Source: Bostrychus sinensis (taxonomy: Eukaryota > Chordata > Actinopteri > Gobiiformes > Eleotridae). From it: DNA of 64,000 nucleotides. This document shows positions 50,701 through 63,700 of the stretch, piece by piece (the first letter of the stretch is position 1; each line of letters begins with the position of its first letter). The position numbers were made by a program, and so were the translations under genes. The stretch covers positions 21,936,229 to 22,000,228 of the forward strand of contig CM036248.1 in NCBI GenBank assembly GCA_020698575.1. The letters run 5' to 3'. The notes beneath the pieces were generated by a model, which saw nothing but the letters and a program-made list of their open reading frames with translations, did not search any database and had not been told where the DNA came from.

Positions 50701-53076
50701 ATGACATCAGTTTGGCATCTGTCCCTCATGCCCGGGCCATTGCTCTGCTTCAACAACCCTCACTGCTCAGACTTACTGTGATGCAGGAAAAAGGTTTCAA
50801 AACAAGAGATCCCAGATCTGATCTTGCCACCAATACCACCATGTCCTCTGCGTCCCAGCCTGCTCACAGTCCCCATGGCAACACCAGCCCTGGCACCGTC
50901 CTGCAAGTCACACTAATGAAAAGTCATCGCTCTGAACCGCTCGGCATCAAACTGATTCGGAAATCAGATGAGAGTGGGGTTTTTATCCTAGATTTGCTTT
51001 CTGGTGGTTTGGCAGCTAAAGATGGCAAACTGAGGAACAATGACAAAGTGTTGGCCATCAATGGACAGGACCTAAGGCATGGTACACCAGAGAGTGCAGC
51101 CCAGATCATTCAGGTAACACCTGTTCACTGATCTGATGTTATGAAATTGGTCGAACCACACATAACATATAGTTTCAGTATTACTTAGACTGTTGTTTCA
51201 TTGTCGTTATGTATTAAAAAAAAATCCTCTTCTTGCATGCAGGCCAGTGAGATGCGTGTGAACTTTGTGGTTATGCGGGCTGCAGATAGTCCAGAGGAGG
51301 GCGGGAGCAGAGAGGGACAGCCTGGCAGAGTTGCCAGAAGAGCTCCTGAGCCTCAGTACTTCAGACGCCGGTCCACCTACATGAAGGTAATGCATTGGGG
51401 TTGTACACATTGCTGGGTGTTTTGTGCTAACTAGACTAAGCTTGCACTATATCATTTCCTTTTTAACTGTGTAATTGGTCCAGTGACTCCTTTGTGGGTC
51501 ACAGCACCTTGCCCTTACAGTAGAATAGATTTGTGGCCCCTCAGTGGGGGGTGGGTGTCTCTGAAGGAAGACACCTGCGTCATGAGCAGAGATAAAAGCC
51601 CACTGTATGGCCTCCCTCTGTCTTGATCAAAAGGCCTGAGTTGCTCACTCTGCTGCTATGGACCACACTCTTTTTTTTTTTTTTGCTTGTTTCTGTGGAT
51701 GGCACAGGATCAAAGCTGGTAACAGTTAGCTTTCGCCTGCCGAGTAGAGCCTTTGCGTCTTGCTGGGGGATGGGTTTCCTGCTGGTTGGAGAAAGACCCA
51801 TCACCTCCCCCAGGCTTCCCCTTCTGATACTGACTCTGAACAAGAAAGCATGACCAAAACTTTTTCAATTACCCTTTACCTTTTACTTTCAGCTGTATCT
51901 AAAATACACATTTCATTCTACGTATTTGTATTTTGTGTTCTGACATGGTCTTGGTAAACGCTGCGGACAATATGCTTCCAAACAAAAATAATTGATAATT
52001 GTGTCTTAAATGCACCAGCACTATACAAAAATGTATTTTCAAAGTATGTGACTAATACTTTGGTGTTATTAAAAATATATCTTTTTTGTTCATGTAGGAC
52101 CCTCCTGGTGGTTTTTCCAGCCAGGAGAAAACTGTGAGCTTAAAGAAGGAACCACGACTTTCCCTGGGAATCACCATTGCAGGAGGCAGAGACTGTCGCA
52201 GTCGTTTGCCTGTTTACATCACAAGTGTACAGCCTATTGGCTGCCTGCACCGGGATGGCACAATCAAAAGAGGTACAATAAAAATAGCTATGTCTTGCCT
52301 TTGTGTAAAATAAATATATTCATTTTTAATTCATATGTCAATATGTATTATCAGGTGATGTCCTCCTGAGTATAAATGGTGTGGACCTGACACAGTTAAC
52401 ATACAATGAGGCAGTTTCTGTGCTGAAGGCTCAGACCGCTCAGTCCCAGGTGGTTCTGCGGGTCATCCAGACTCTGTCTGAGGACTCAGAGGATGAGTCT
52501 GAGATCAGCAGTAAAGATGAACTGGACCTAGCTGACGACCCCCGAGAGGATGTCCTTAAGTGGACTCCACTATGGACACGCTGGCTAGGCTTACCAAGGT
52601 TTGTGTCTTTTAGGTCAAATTATTTCCTTGTAAAGAACTCGTACGGAAGTGTTACAAAAATTATTCTAACACTCACACAATTGATTTGTGTGTGTTTTTT
52701 ATCAGTCACATGCACTGGTGTCGTGACATTGTCCTGCACAAGACCAACAATGAGAGCTGGGGATTCAGCATTGTTGGAGGATACGAAGAAAGTCATGGCC
52801 AGCAGCCATTCTTTATTAAAACCATAGTGCCTGGTACACCTGCTCACTTCGACGGTCGTCTTAAGTAAGCTGGCTGCAATCCTGTTTGAAAACATATGGC
52901 TCTACAGTGACATTTATTGTTGCTCTGTGGTTGTCCTCAGGTGTGGCGATGAGATAGTGGCAGTAAATGGAGCCACAACAGTGGGAATGAACAACTCTTC
53001 CCTCATCCCAATGCTCAAGCTGCAGAAGAATAAAGTCACTCTGACTGTGGTGTCATGGCCTGGTAGTCTACTTTAG
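47709..53076 (+). CDS. lnx2: LNX-type E3 ubiquitin ligase (RING plus four PDZ domains)
   Basis: Ligand-of-Numb protein X family: a RING E3 that uses PDZ domains to select substrates such as Numb. Coding exons 47709-48115, 48707-48897, 49716-49915, 50697-51113, 51243-51386, 52098-52272, 52355-52598, 52706-52864 and 52941-53076 join in phase to 690 residues, the length of human LNX2. RING residues C50, C53, C65, H67, C70, C73, C84 and D87 form the C3HC3D pattern of LNX; C23 and C26 precede it. The Numb-binding NPAY motif is at 191-194. PDZ1 (about 220-310) has LGLRIVGG, PDZ2 (336-425) LGIKLIRK, PDZ3 (463-545) LGITIAGG and PDZ4 (599-688) WGFSIVGG; the protein ends WPGSLL. It resembles LNX2 more than LNX1. 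The neighbour chic1 suggests the teleost lnx2b-type paralogue. Confidence 0.92.
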
Positions 53077-53429
53077 CTGTTTCCACTTTGTTTATTATTG
53101 TTTGTAGGTGTGCCTACACAAGTGTACAGAATCAGACTCCAAATCGACACACTCTTATATCTGGAACGATTCTTAACTAAGAAACCTTATTTTGCACAAT
53201 TAAAATGACTCATAATCTGTCTATTCCTGGGATGTCATCACAAGGTAAAGTTGGGTATATTCTTGTAGTAATATGACAATCAACAAATTATATTTTAACA
53301 AGCAAAACTAAGAAAAAATACATTTGAATGCATTTATTTTACATGTAACTGTTATTTACCTAGCAATTAAGATGTTAATTTGGTAGATGTGAAAAGCCTT
53401 TAGAGTTAAGGGTGTACTTGAGTAGTTGA

Positions 53430-53444
53430 AATAAAGAGAATAAA
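53430..53444 (+). terminator. Candidate poly(A) signals of lnx2
   Basis: Overlapping AATAAA motifs occur about 355 bp after the stop codon; further ones lie near 53941 and 54237. Which is used cannot be told. Confidence 0.35.
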
Positions 53445-54208
53445 TAAAACAAACGGGTCACAACAGCTTGCCAAAGTCTGAAGAACCATCTTATTTTTGA
53501 CTCATTTATTTATGGTGAAATTTAAAAAATGTTATAACCTGAACTTTTTCTGGAACATTTTTTTTTTTTCAAAAATTACCTTCAGTGTGTTTTTACGAGT
53601 TCCTGGGGTTCTCGCTACAGCGCACCACATGTATACAGTGGTTATGAGATTATTTGAGAAACCCATCCTGTCTGTTTTGATTTCTGTCATTTTGACAAGT
53701 TAGTGCCTTGTAACATTGAAAGACAACCAGAATGTATATTTGCCTTAAATTACCAATAGATTTGCCCTATTTCTACGATTATTTCAGTTCATACAGTTTA
53801 ATGTAAAAATTTAATTTGCCTGTGTTACCATGTTTCATCTTTTTGAGCCAAGACAATCCCACTGGCCTTGGCAATTCAAGACTATGAATATCAATAGTGG
53901 ATGTAAATTAGTTATTTGTTCATTGGTCTTTTCATCATTGTTTAATAAAATGTTACTTACATGTATTGTGGTCAGTGTCTTATTTTTAGCTGATGAAAAT
54001 ACTGTTTTTTATAGTAGTAAACTTAAAATGAAAAGGGGGTACTGCAGTCTAAAAATGTCTAGTCTGTTTATGTACCAGACGCACCTGACCTCTAGTGGAC
54101 ATAAACTGTACAATGCAATTTTTTCCAAACCATCACTGCAAGATTGTTTTATAGATGTAGTACTTTTTAACATTTATGTTTTATGTGGTTAACTAATTTA
54201 AACATTAC

Positions 54209-55985
54209 TGTTTATTGCTTGAAATGTCTTTATAAATAATAAAATGTAAAAGCAGAATTACAAATCAGTCTCCGCACAAAATTAAGCATCAAACTGAAAT
54301 AGTTTTGGTACAAGTATCAGTTGTTTAGTAAGTGATGGTTTCTAGCCTGATCTAAACAGAAAAAACTGTGAATGTGAAAACAACACAAAGGGTCATAAAA
54401 CCCAGCAGTTCTGCATGCCAACACTTCGGGGGTTGTAGTAACTAAGTAAATTTAACTTTCTCATGTACAACCTGAGAAAGTACCTGCACATTATGTTATC
54501 AGCATTTCTGACTTTTACAAATGTGTTAACAAGCCAAGTCGCTGAAGTTAACGATTCATCACCTTGTTAAACATAACAAATAGCCACACTTATGTTGTAG
54601 AGCAGTAGGTTGCCAGCATTGCCACAGGTCAACGGTGGCTTAGAGTAACAAAAATGTACCTTTTTTAATTTCACATTATAAAAACGAGATGCAGAGAAAA
54701 CATTTTTTAAAAAGTTTTTTTTTAAATTTTCTTTCTCCATAGGTCTCTGTGGTAAACAGATATTGTAACAGGGACAATGCTTGGAGGAAGGTAACATCTC
54801 CTTTATATAAGATAACAAATTTAATCTGAACTCTTTACAGTTCATCAGCTAATCCAGAGGCACTCTGTTAATACAATGCATTGCAGAAATCTCCTAAAAT
54901 TTAGGAAATAATAGTAACACTGGACAGAGTGAAATAATTGAACCATTTGCGCAACACACCATGTACTGTACTGCACATGTGCCTTCCAACAAATCTCCAC
55001 ACAGCACAAAAAAGGATACAAACCCTTTAAAAAGAAGCAATGGGACTGAAAAAACAGCTTGTATAAGAGAGGAGTGCAAAACAATATTTTCCAATTGCTT
55101 AAAAAATGCAACAATCTCCAGCTTAAACAGATGATGTGTCTTGGCAAAAACACGCACTGCTTTCAGCGCTATTGTCAACTACTTCACAATAGTGGGGTTT
55201 TCTGACATCTGACTGGGCTCAAGTGCAATGATCAGTCTAACTCTGGCATCACTGAAACTATATGGCTTACAAGGTAAACAGGTCCATAGAAACTACAAAG
55301 GTACATATACTTCTTTCATTAATCAAAACTATGGTACAGCAATATATTGGCAAAAAACTAAATAGCTACGTAACTTCATGTAAACAATGGCATACCGCTA
55401 TACAGTTTCTCCTAGCATGATATTTACAGATAAAGTTTGAGCTCGTGTCCATGTACAGAGTCAAATGTAGCAAAAATAGTTGATTAGGTACACTGTGCGG
55501 TATGCATTATTGACCATCTCTTCTCTTGCAAGAGAGGAAACCCAACAACTGTGTTCAAATTGCTGAATAACCAAATGCTGCCTCTCTTCCATTACACAAA
55601 ATAACAAAAACAAGACATAAGGCATGGATATAGTAAAGAGGGAGCATCACATTCTTTGCAAGATTATTGATAGATGAGACTAGGGCAGGAGGATGGTTCT
55701 TTGGGGTAAATGCACTGTTTGAGACTTTGATTGTTGTTGATTCTTTTGACACATGTAACTGAAAACACATTGGAGTGCAACAAAGGGAACACGTATGTTT
55801 TCCAGGAAATGTGCAAATTCTGCTCTAAAGCAAAGTGACAGATTCGCAAAGTCTAATATACAAAGTACAGGGAGATGAACCGGGTCTTGATGGGACACTG
55901 GCGCAGACCCTTATTCCAACATATTGTACTGTATATACAAGGCACTAAGGAGAAAATTCAAGGGCCACACTTCCAGTCAGCCTCC
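54209..55985 (-). other. Probable long 3' UTR of chic1
   Basis: No other gene is seen between the chic1 stop codon (55986) and a minus-strand AATAAA at about 54210. A 3' untranslated region of up to 1.8 kb, reaching the distal lnx2 poly(A) signals, is plausible but inferred. Confidence 0.3.
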
Positions 55986-57562
55986 TCAGTCTGGTCGAAA
56001 TATAGGATATTTGGGTAAGAATTCTATAAGAATCACCTGTAAATGAGAGAAAGACAAATCAGCAACAATATTTTTGGGAAAAATCTAATCTAGGCAAGGC
56101 AAGGCAAGGCAAGTTTATTTGTATAGCACAATTCATACACAGAGCAATTCAAAGTGCTTCTAAGTATCTACTTTGGTCAGTGGTCAATTTAGTGGTCAAT
56201 TTAGAGAACATTTTACTCAAAATATAAACCTGATGTAAACAGAAAACAGCGGTTGAGGGCAAAACTAAATTAACCAACTATTAACCTTCTGACACGACAC
56301 TTGTACCATTAGTGTCCAAAATGATTCCCTGCTCTAAAAAGTAATTTTTTTTTTCTACTTTCAAAGGTTAAAATATTTTATGAACTTCTCTCATGACCAG
56401 AACTATACAATTTATGTTGATCCTTTTAATATTTAAAAAAAAAAAATGGTTGTTACAAAAGTACCCTGTATTTTAGCAGTAAAAGAGATTTTTCAAACAT
56501 ATGGCACACAGTGGATTATTGCTGGGTTTCATAGGAGGTCCCAACAATCTATAGGCCTCTAGCGTTTAATTTGAGGGCAGGCAAAATGTCTACAGTTAAT
56601 ATGCAGATTTTTTTGGCGTGTTCAGATAAATAAGGTCATGAGATCATGTCACTAATACAAATGATAAAGTATAACATTTGTGAATTTTCGTTTTGGATAT
56701 TATGAAAATAACCTGCAACCATTACAAGAACACTGCCCCATCTGAGAGTGTGAGACTATCACATTCTAGAATCTGAAACCAACCTATTTGAGTCGAGGTT
56801 ATTAGAGCCGGAAATGTTTTTATTTTATTTATATAATAGCTTTTGATGCAATATTGCCTTTTGCGCAGTGCCAATGTACAGTTAGGTCCATAAATATTTG
56901 GAAACTGACACAAATTTTGTTATTTTAGCTGTTTACCAAAACATATAGTTATATTATGCTCTTTAATGTGTAGCCGCCTCTTTTTCAAGGGCCCTAAAGG
57001 AATTGAACAAATGAACATTATCATAAATCAAATGATCATTTTTACAGTTTTTTTCAATTGCTCCAGCTCATTTACTGAAACCGGGTTCCATTCGATCCTT
57101 TTCTTCAAACCTATATTTCAACAGGAGTGTCTGTTGGCAGATCATTTAGAACATTTCTCATCATTTCACAGTTTGCAAACTTCTTCTCAGAACTCTTCAC
57201 ACAGCGAAACACAGCTTCACTGAAATCACTTTGTTTGCCCAATGCAACAGTCTTTTTTGCACATGGAAAGGGCCTTTGGCCAAAATGCTGCCTCTTTAAA
57301 AACAGAAACTTAAACGCAACTGCAAAAATCTAACATTTGTGCGCACTCAGCATCTGATTCCAAGGAAATTACTTCTGTTTCAGTGTTTTCACAGAGGAAT
57401 TAAAGGGACTCGGAGGAGAGTCAGGGGCAAGACACAATATATAGTACATACTTGTAGAAAGCTATATATATATATGTATATATATATATGTATATATGTG
57501 TATATATATGTGTATATATATATATGTATATATGTGTATATATATATGTATATATATGTATA

Positions 57563-57599
<37 letters not shown>

Positions 57600-57700
57600 A
57601 TATATATGTGTATATATATATGTATATATATATGTATATATATATGTGTATATATATGTGTATATATATGTGTATATATATGTGTATATATATATATATA

Positions 57701-57778
<78 letters not shown>

Positions 57779-60700
57779 AAAAAATAAGCCATAAGGACTG
57801 AGAACATCTGTTGAGGCTGAATCTGTCTCTCAAGAGTTTTTTTTTAGCAGTCATCACAGGAAGAGGTATACATAATCTTTTTCTTTATCAGAATAAATAT
57901 ATTTTCATCATTGTTACCAGTGCTCCCACTGACAGTGGTAAAGATGTCAGGATGAAGAATAAAGCAAATGTTCCTTCCTTCAGTTTGCTGTACTGTCATG
58001 GTTATTTCTTACAGTAGACATAGTACAGTATAACGAATACACCACTGCAGGTTTACAGTGCATCATAGTAACCAAAGACTTTTGTAGAATAATGTACAGT
58101 GCAGTACAATATGTAATATGAGTAAATGAGTAAAATGCACATCCTGTATTTATGTAAAAATATTTTGTCTGTATTTTTCCTGTTTCAATATGAAAACGGT
58201 CAGGTTTTCGGTAGCGAAAATACCCACAGTCTTCTGTTTATTCATTTGTGTGAAGTATGAACCCTAAATGCGCGCTGCACTAAATCAGTGAGTGCTGCAG
58301 GTACTGAAAGCAGGACTCAGAGCTGCTGTGTGAAAAGAGTGAATGTGTGCCTTAAAACATGTCATTGCAGTTTGATCATTTTGATGCAAAAACTTGCTTT
58401 TGGGGGATGGTTTAAGAGTTTTTATTACAGAACAACATTTTGCAAAGAAAAGCCTTTGTTTTGAGAATCTGAAATCCTGTTTGGATGCTTTATGTGGCCT
58501 GTTTTGCAAATGACAATTCTGAATGGAGAAATGTGTCAAAGCGATTGAGAAAAACTGTAATACTTTGAGAACGATGACTGTCTGAAGTCTGGAACCCACT
58601 GACACCACTAAACACTGGGTCTCCTCCTTTGTGATGCTCTCCCAGGCTTTTACTGCAGCGGTCTTCAGCTGTAGCTTGTCTGTGGGTTTTTCTGCTTAAA
58701 GTTTTGTATAAGCAGGTAAATTGCAGCTTGATCGGGTTAAGATCTGGTAAGTGACTCAGCCATTGCAGAATATTCCACTTATTTGTCTTTAAAAAAAAAA
58801 CAACTCCTGGACTGCTTTTGCAGTATGTTTTGGGTCATTGTCTGTACTGTGGAGTGCCATCGACTTTGTAGCATTTTGCTGAAACTGAGCATAAAATTTT
58901 ATCACTATACACTTCAGAATTCATGTGGCTGCTTCTATCTTCTGTCACACCATCAATAAACACCAGTGGCATTGGAAGTTATGCAGCTCATGCATCACAC
59001 TGCTCCACCAAGTTTACAGAAGATGTGCTGTGCTTTGGATCATGAGCTGTTCCAAGCCTTCTCCAGACTTTTCTCTGCCCATCATTCTGGTACAGGTTGG
59101 TCTGAGTCTCATCTGTCCAAAGAATGCTGTTCCAGACCTGGGCTGGCTTCTTTAGGTGTTTTTTGGCCAAGTCTGATGTGGCCTTTCTATTGTTGAGGCT
59201 GATGAATGGTCTGCACCTTGTTGTGAACCGTTTGTTTTTTCTCTCATGAAGTCTTCTTGTTATGACACTGCCAGACCTACTTCTACTACCACCCAAGTGA
59301 AGAGTGTTCCTCACTTGGGTGGATGTTCTGAAGGGGGTTCACAGTAGTGTTGTCACAATACTAAAATTTCAACTCGATTTCGATATAAATCAAATCCCTC
59401 GATACTCGATACCGATTTCGATACCACGGTGACAAAAATGACCACTTTTCATTGAATGTTTGAGGTAATACATGGGCTCTAACTGCCCCCTTTTACCGTC
59501 ACCATATTATTCAAACTATATTTTGTATAGAATAATATTATTAGGCTATTACTATATATGTAGCATACTTGTTATTTTTTTCAAACTTATATTTTTTATG
59601 CAAACAGTGGTTTATCCTCCAACACTCTGATACCTCTGTAGTCCACAGCTATGTAGCTACATGATGATCTTTTATTTAACACAATGCTAAATAATACAGT
59701 AAGCAGTTTGTATATGTGATCCAAAATTACTTCAGATTATGATAAATGATTCCTCAAAGGTAAAGTTTAATTACAGTTTACCTGTTTCCATTTTCTATAA
59801 ATGGTAGAAGGTTATTAGGCTGCAGTAGCCATGGTTCATATTTATATTGTGGCCACAGTCATTGACAGTGATAGGTCAGACACGACAGTCAGGACCACAG
59901 TGGTCCTTTAACTAACAGCTCTCTCCTTGCTCCTCTGGTAACGAGGCATTTGTAGTTACATTTAAGCTGTTTCATGTCTGTTTGGAATGATGCCGCTGCA
60001 CAGTGACTCCCAGATCGGAGCGTGCTCAATCCGCTTGGAAAGTCCCGCAGAAACTCCCATGGAGAGCCCGCTGCGCTCGTGCAGCGGCACTCAAGATCTT
60101 TGCGCAGCAGTGATAGCGGCAAGTGAGTGAACACCTTTTAGTAAATTGTATTTAAAGAGCTGTTTTGATGGAGGAAAGTTTTCTGCTGCGCTGACTGAGC
60201 CTGTCCTCCTCCTGTACTCATCACTGGAGGGGAGGGGCTGCACCCTGTGTTTCTGCAGCGCAGGTAAAGACGTCACATTATCGATACTTTTCCAAATGAC
60301 TATCTCATTTAGATACTCGTTTTAGTATCGATTAATATCTTGGTATCGATTTTTTTGACAACCCTAGTTCACAGCAACACCTTTCAAATGCAAGTGCCAC
60401 CCCCACATTCAAGTCCAGACCTTTAACCTACTCAGTTTATGATGAATTTACGAGGAAAATACCCCATGCAGCCCATGAAATAGCTTTTGAGGCAAATGTC
60501 CAATTACTTTTGAGCCCTTAAAAAAGAGATGGCGACACATTAAAGAGCTGTAATTCCTAAACCCTTCCTCCTTGGGTGTGAATAACCTCAACTTACAGCA
60601 GAGAGTCAGCACTTTAAGCTTCTATTGATAATATATACTGCATTTTGAATATGTTAGGGTAAAAAAGCTAACATAACAAAAAATTGTTATGGACCTAACT

Positions 60701-63700
60701 GTATATGTAAAAATATACCATTCATGTCCAAAATGGTTCTTGGCCCTAAAAAGTGGTTTAAAAAATGAATATTTTTTTCTTTCCACTTTCAAAGGTTCAA
60801 ATCTTTTATCAACTTTATCAACTTTATCCCTCAATCAGCACTATAAATATATTATTGATCCTTTAAATTTTTTGTGTGCCCCCTATGTTAAAATAGGGTA
60901 TGGGGGTTGTTTTTGCTATGAGCATTAATGTGAGGGTTCCTTTAGTTTTTTTCAAAACATGTAAATTCACGTAAAATGCCAAATTATTACATTTTCAACC
61001 CAGAAGCTCAGTTTGAGAAGGTAGTTATAGGTAGGTATATAGGAATATACACTGTGCACAATTAAATATTTCACATGGTAGAACTGTAGAACTAAAACTA
61101 TTATAATTTGTGAGTACTTACATATTCCATCATATTACTGCTTTCACATTTTCTTTTACTGAGTTTCCAGTGCAGCCCCAGCTGAAGATAGAAGAAAAGA
61201 CACAGAAACAATGAATGAACACCTCCTCTCTCAAAGACACAAAGGAAAATCTGTCTGAGATCTCCTCGCCAGTGTCAGGGGAATTTGGTAACAGGGCTGT
61301 CTGGTCACACTGGGGTCAAACTGTGGCCAGACACCCTCAACAGCTTCCTTTATGCCTTTCCACAGCTACTAGCTGTAATTTGTTGCTGTGAGACAAAACA
61401 AAATTAACACAGTATTTTACTGCTGACCTCGCAGCCAGCTCAGGTTGTGCTGCAGATAAGACACTTTAAAGGACTGGGAGTTTAATGTGTAAGACTTTAC
61501 AAAGATAGATGATCATTATCAGTCATTGTGATACTCACACACAATTAAACACTTCCACACAGGTGCTAATGTGAGCTTACCTTGTGATATAATCTGTTAT
61601 TTTCCCATTCTAATAACTTCTGAATGGATCGTCTGGTCTGTAGAAAGGGAAAAACAGTATTAATGGAAGCTGTAAAATAATTAATGAAAGTAATTACAGA
61701 CATAATATAAAATTTACCACTTAGCAGGTATCAGTTAACTGCAGCTGAGTTTGGATTTATGGACTGGACTCCTATTTTACCAGCTAGTAATTTCCACTTT
61801 GTTGTCAGTAATTCTGGCTGTAATACCAGCTTTAAAGACACACCCTTGGAGCAGGTACAGCACAATGTGGTGAAATTCATCTCTATACTCAGTCACACAC
61901 AGCCACTAATTGAACATGGGATGTTATTACACCTACTCCACTACAGGTGAATTGTTCTTACAGCCCCTGAGTAATCAGCAGCCAGTGATGTAAAATAGAG
62001 TAAAAGTGTCCAGCTTGTGTCACAGGAGGTCTGGGACTTACTCTCTTATTGAGACAAATAACTGGCCATAGACTGCAGCCAACTGTACAGCAGCAACACA
62101 GGCAACCGCAAAAAAGCCACTTCACATTCACGGGCAGGTTCTTCTTTAAGCAGGCATTTACCCTGCTGATGCTGGTTTTAAATTCCTCTGGAGCTACCTA
62201 GAAAACAGATAATGCAGAATAAATGTGTGTACATCAGGCTGAATGTTCCGAGAAAATGGAGAGAAATTAATTGGAATAGTTTTACAGTGTGTGTTACAGT
62301 TTGTAAGTAGTTTGGACATTAAGGTTTCCTAATTGTTCAAATATTCTTGTGTATAGAGATCAAAGTCTTTGAAATCACAGCAGGTAGATATTTGCAGATG
62401 CTGTCCAGAGATGAGATGAGATCTCTAAATGCAGACTGAGGCTGACTGACTAACCACACTCCAGACTGGTCAAGGCAAGGAGGGCCAAAAGAGAGATAAG
62501 CCCAGTGCCTGTGGCAGTGCAGGCCAAACAACTTGAATGGATGCTCATTCCTGGCCCAGTCTGTACGTCATAAAACTGGGGTCGTAATCTTTTATGACAG
62601 GATGCAAAGGTCTCTTTGCAAACAGCCAAAGACCTCAGAATAAAGCCCAGCAGGGCCTGATCTGCACCCTTCAATCATCATAATTGTGAGCTCATCCATC
62701 ACATGTCTCCCTGGGTCACAATACTGAAGCTTCTTTTTATTGCCCCACACTTCCCTCGGCCTGCTCTTACCCCTGCAGCCTTTTTGTATTTAAGCGTTCG
62801 GCCCAGGAAGCTTTCCTTTCTTGTCTGCAGCGTGTCTTCATTTCATTATTTTATCACCTGGAGTCCCCACTAACTGTGGCCTATAGACAGCCTAAACATT
62901 TACTGAATGGGACTGAGGCAGCTCTTTTTGATGTTGTGCAACTTAGCCATTAGGACAAACTGTAACAGGATGGCTTAGGGTAGTCCCTAAAGTTGTGGAA
63001 AACAAAATAATCATATGACTGTGGACTGTATTTATTATTTAATTACACCTGAAACTGAAAAGTGAGAAGATAATGTAACCTGTACCTTTCCTGTGAGAAT
63101 AGAGGGAAACTCTGTATCAAATCTGTTGCTCAGTCCAAACCTGAAAACACATACATTATAGTTATTAATATTTGTATCAATACTGTTTCACATATCTGTG
63201 AATAATTGCTAATGTGAACCACCATATATGGAAATAAAATGTGTGTTTATGAAAAAAAAAATGCTTTGAAACAAAGTGTTCAACTCTTCAAAGTGACTCT
63301 ATTCAAAAGTGTTTGAAATAGTAAAATAAAATCTGAGCATAATATGTATTATTATTAGGCCTACTCCAAAGTAACGGGTAAAATTAATTAATTTAGCATG
63401 TTATTAGGAAAATCCAGGCAAGAAGTAAGCTGACATTTCTTTATTGTCAAGTCGACACTCACATTACGACCATCAACCTCAACAGGAAAAAGTCAAAACA
63501 ACGCTGCCAAAAACATCAAGCCTTGTACTGAACTGACAGATTTAGTTTGTCTCCTCGATTATAAGGTTTCATCTGACTCTTTGCTAACGCTACATGGCAT
63601 ATAAACAAGCTTAAAAATGCATGCCCGAGTAAAATGTTACCACCTTGTCAAGACACTCATGTCACGGAAAAATAAATAAAAATGTCAAGGGGCACAGCAG

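Larger units (their letters stand above)
56877..60703 (-). mobile_element. Tc1/mariner transposon relic with two nested insertions
   Basis: Terminal TACAGTTAGGTCCATAAATA (56877) and its inverse GGACCTAACTGTA (60703) sit on TA sites. Transposase pieces on the minus strand span about 59330-58560: RPFISLNNRKATSDLAKKHL, VWNSILWTDETQTNLYQND and, further down, DNDPKHTAKAVQELF and KAWESITKEETQ. The coding part starts in mid-protein: the N-terminal DNA-binding region is absent next to the hAT insertion, so the enzyme is dead. A 1.5-kb TA-flanked element (57043-58559) and a 1.0-kb hAT-like element (59345-60366) interrupt it. It lies in chic1 intron 5. Confidence 0.85.

Noticed and set aside
54567..55898. 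Several 60-102 aa minus-strand frames
   Set aside because: They have no domain and no splice partners, and lie where the chic1 3' untranslated region is expected.
57339..57857. Several 96-151 aa Ile/Tyr-rich open frames on both strands
   Set aside because: They are translations of the TATATATG array.
59889..60276. Frames of 81 and 61 aa in a CpG-rich patch
   Set aside because: They are inside the hAT-like element and have no transposase or other domain.
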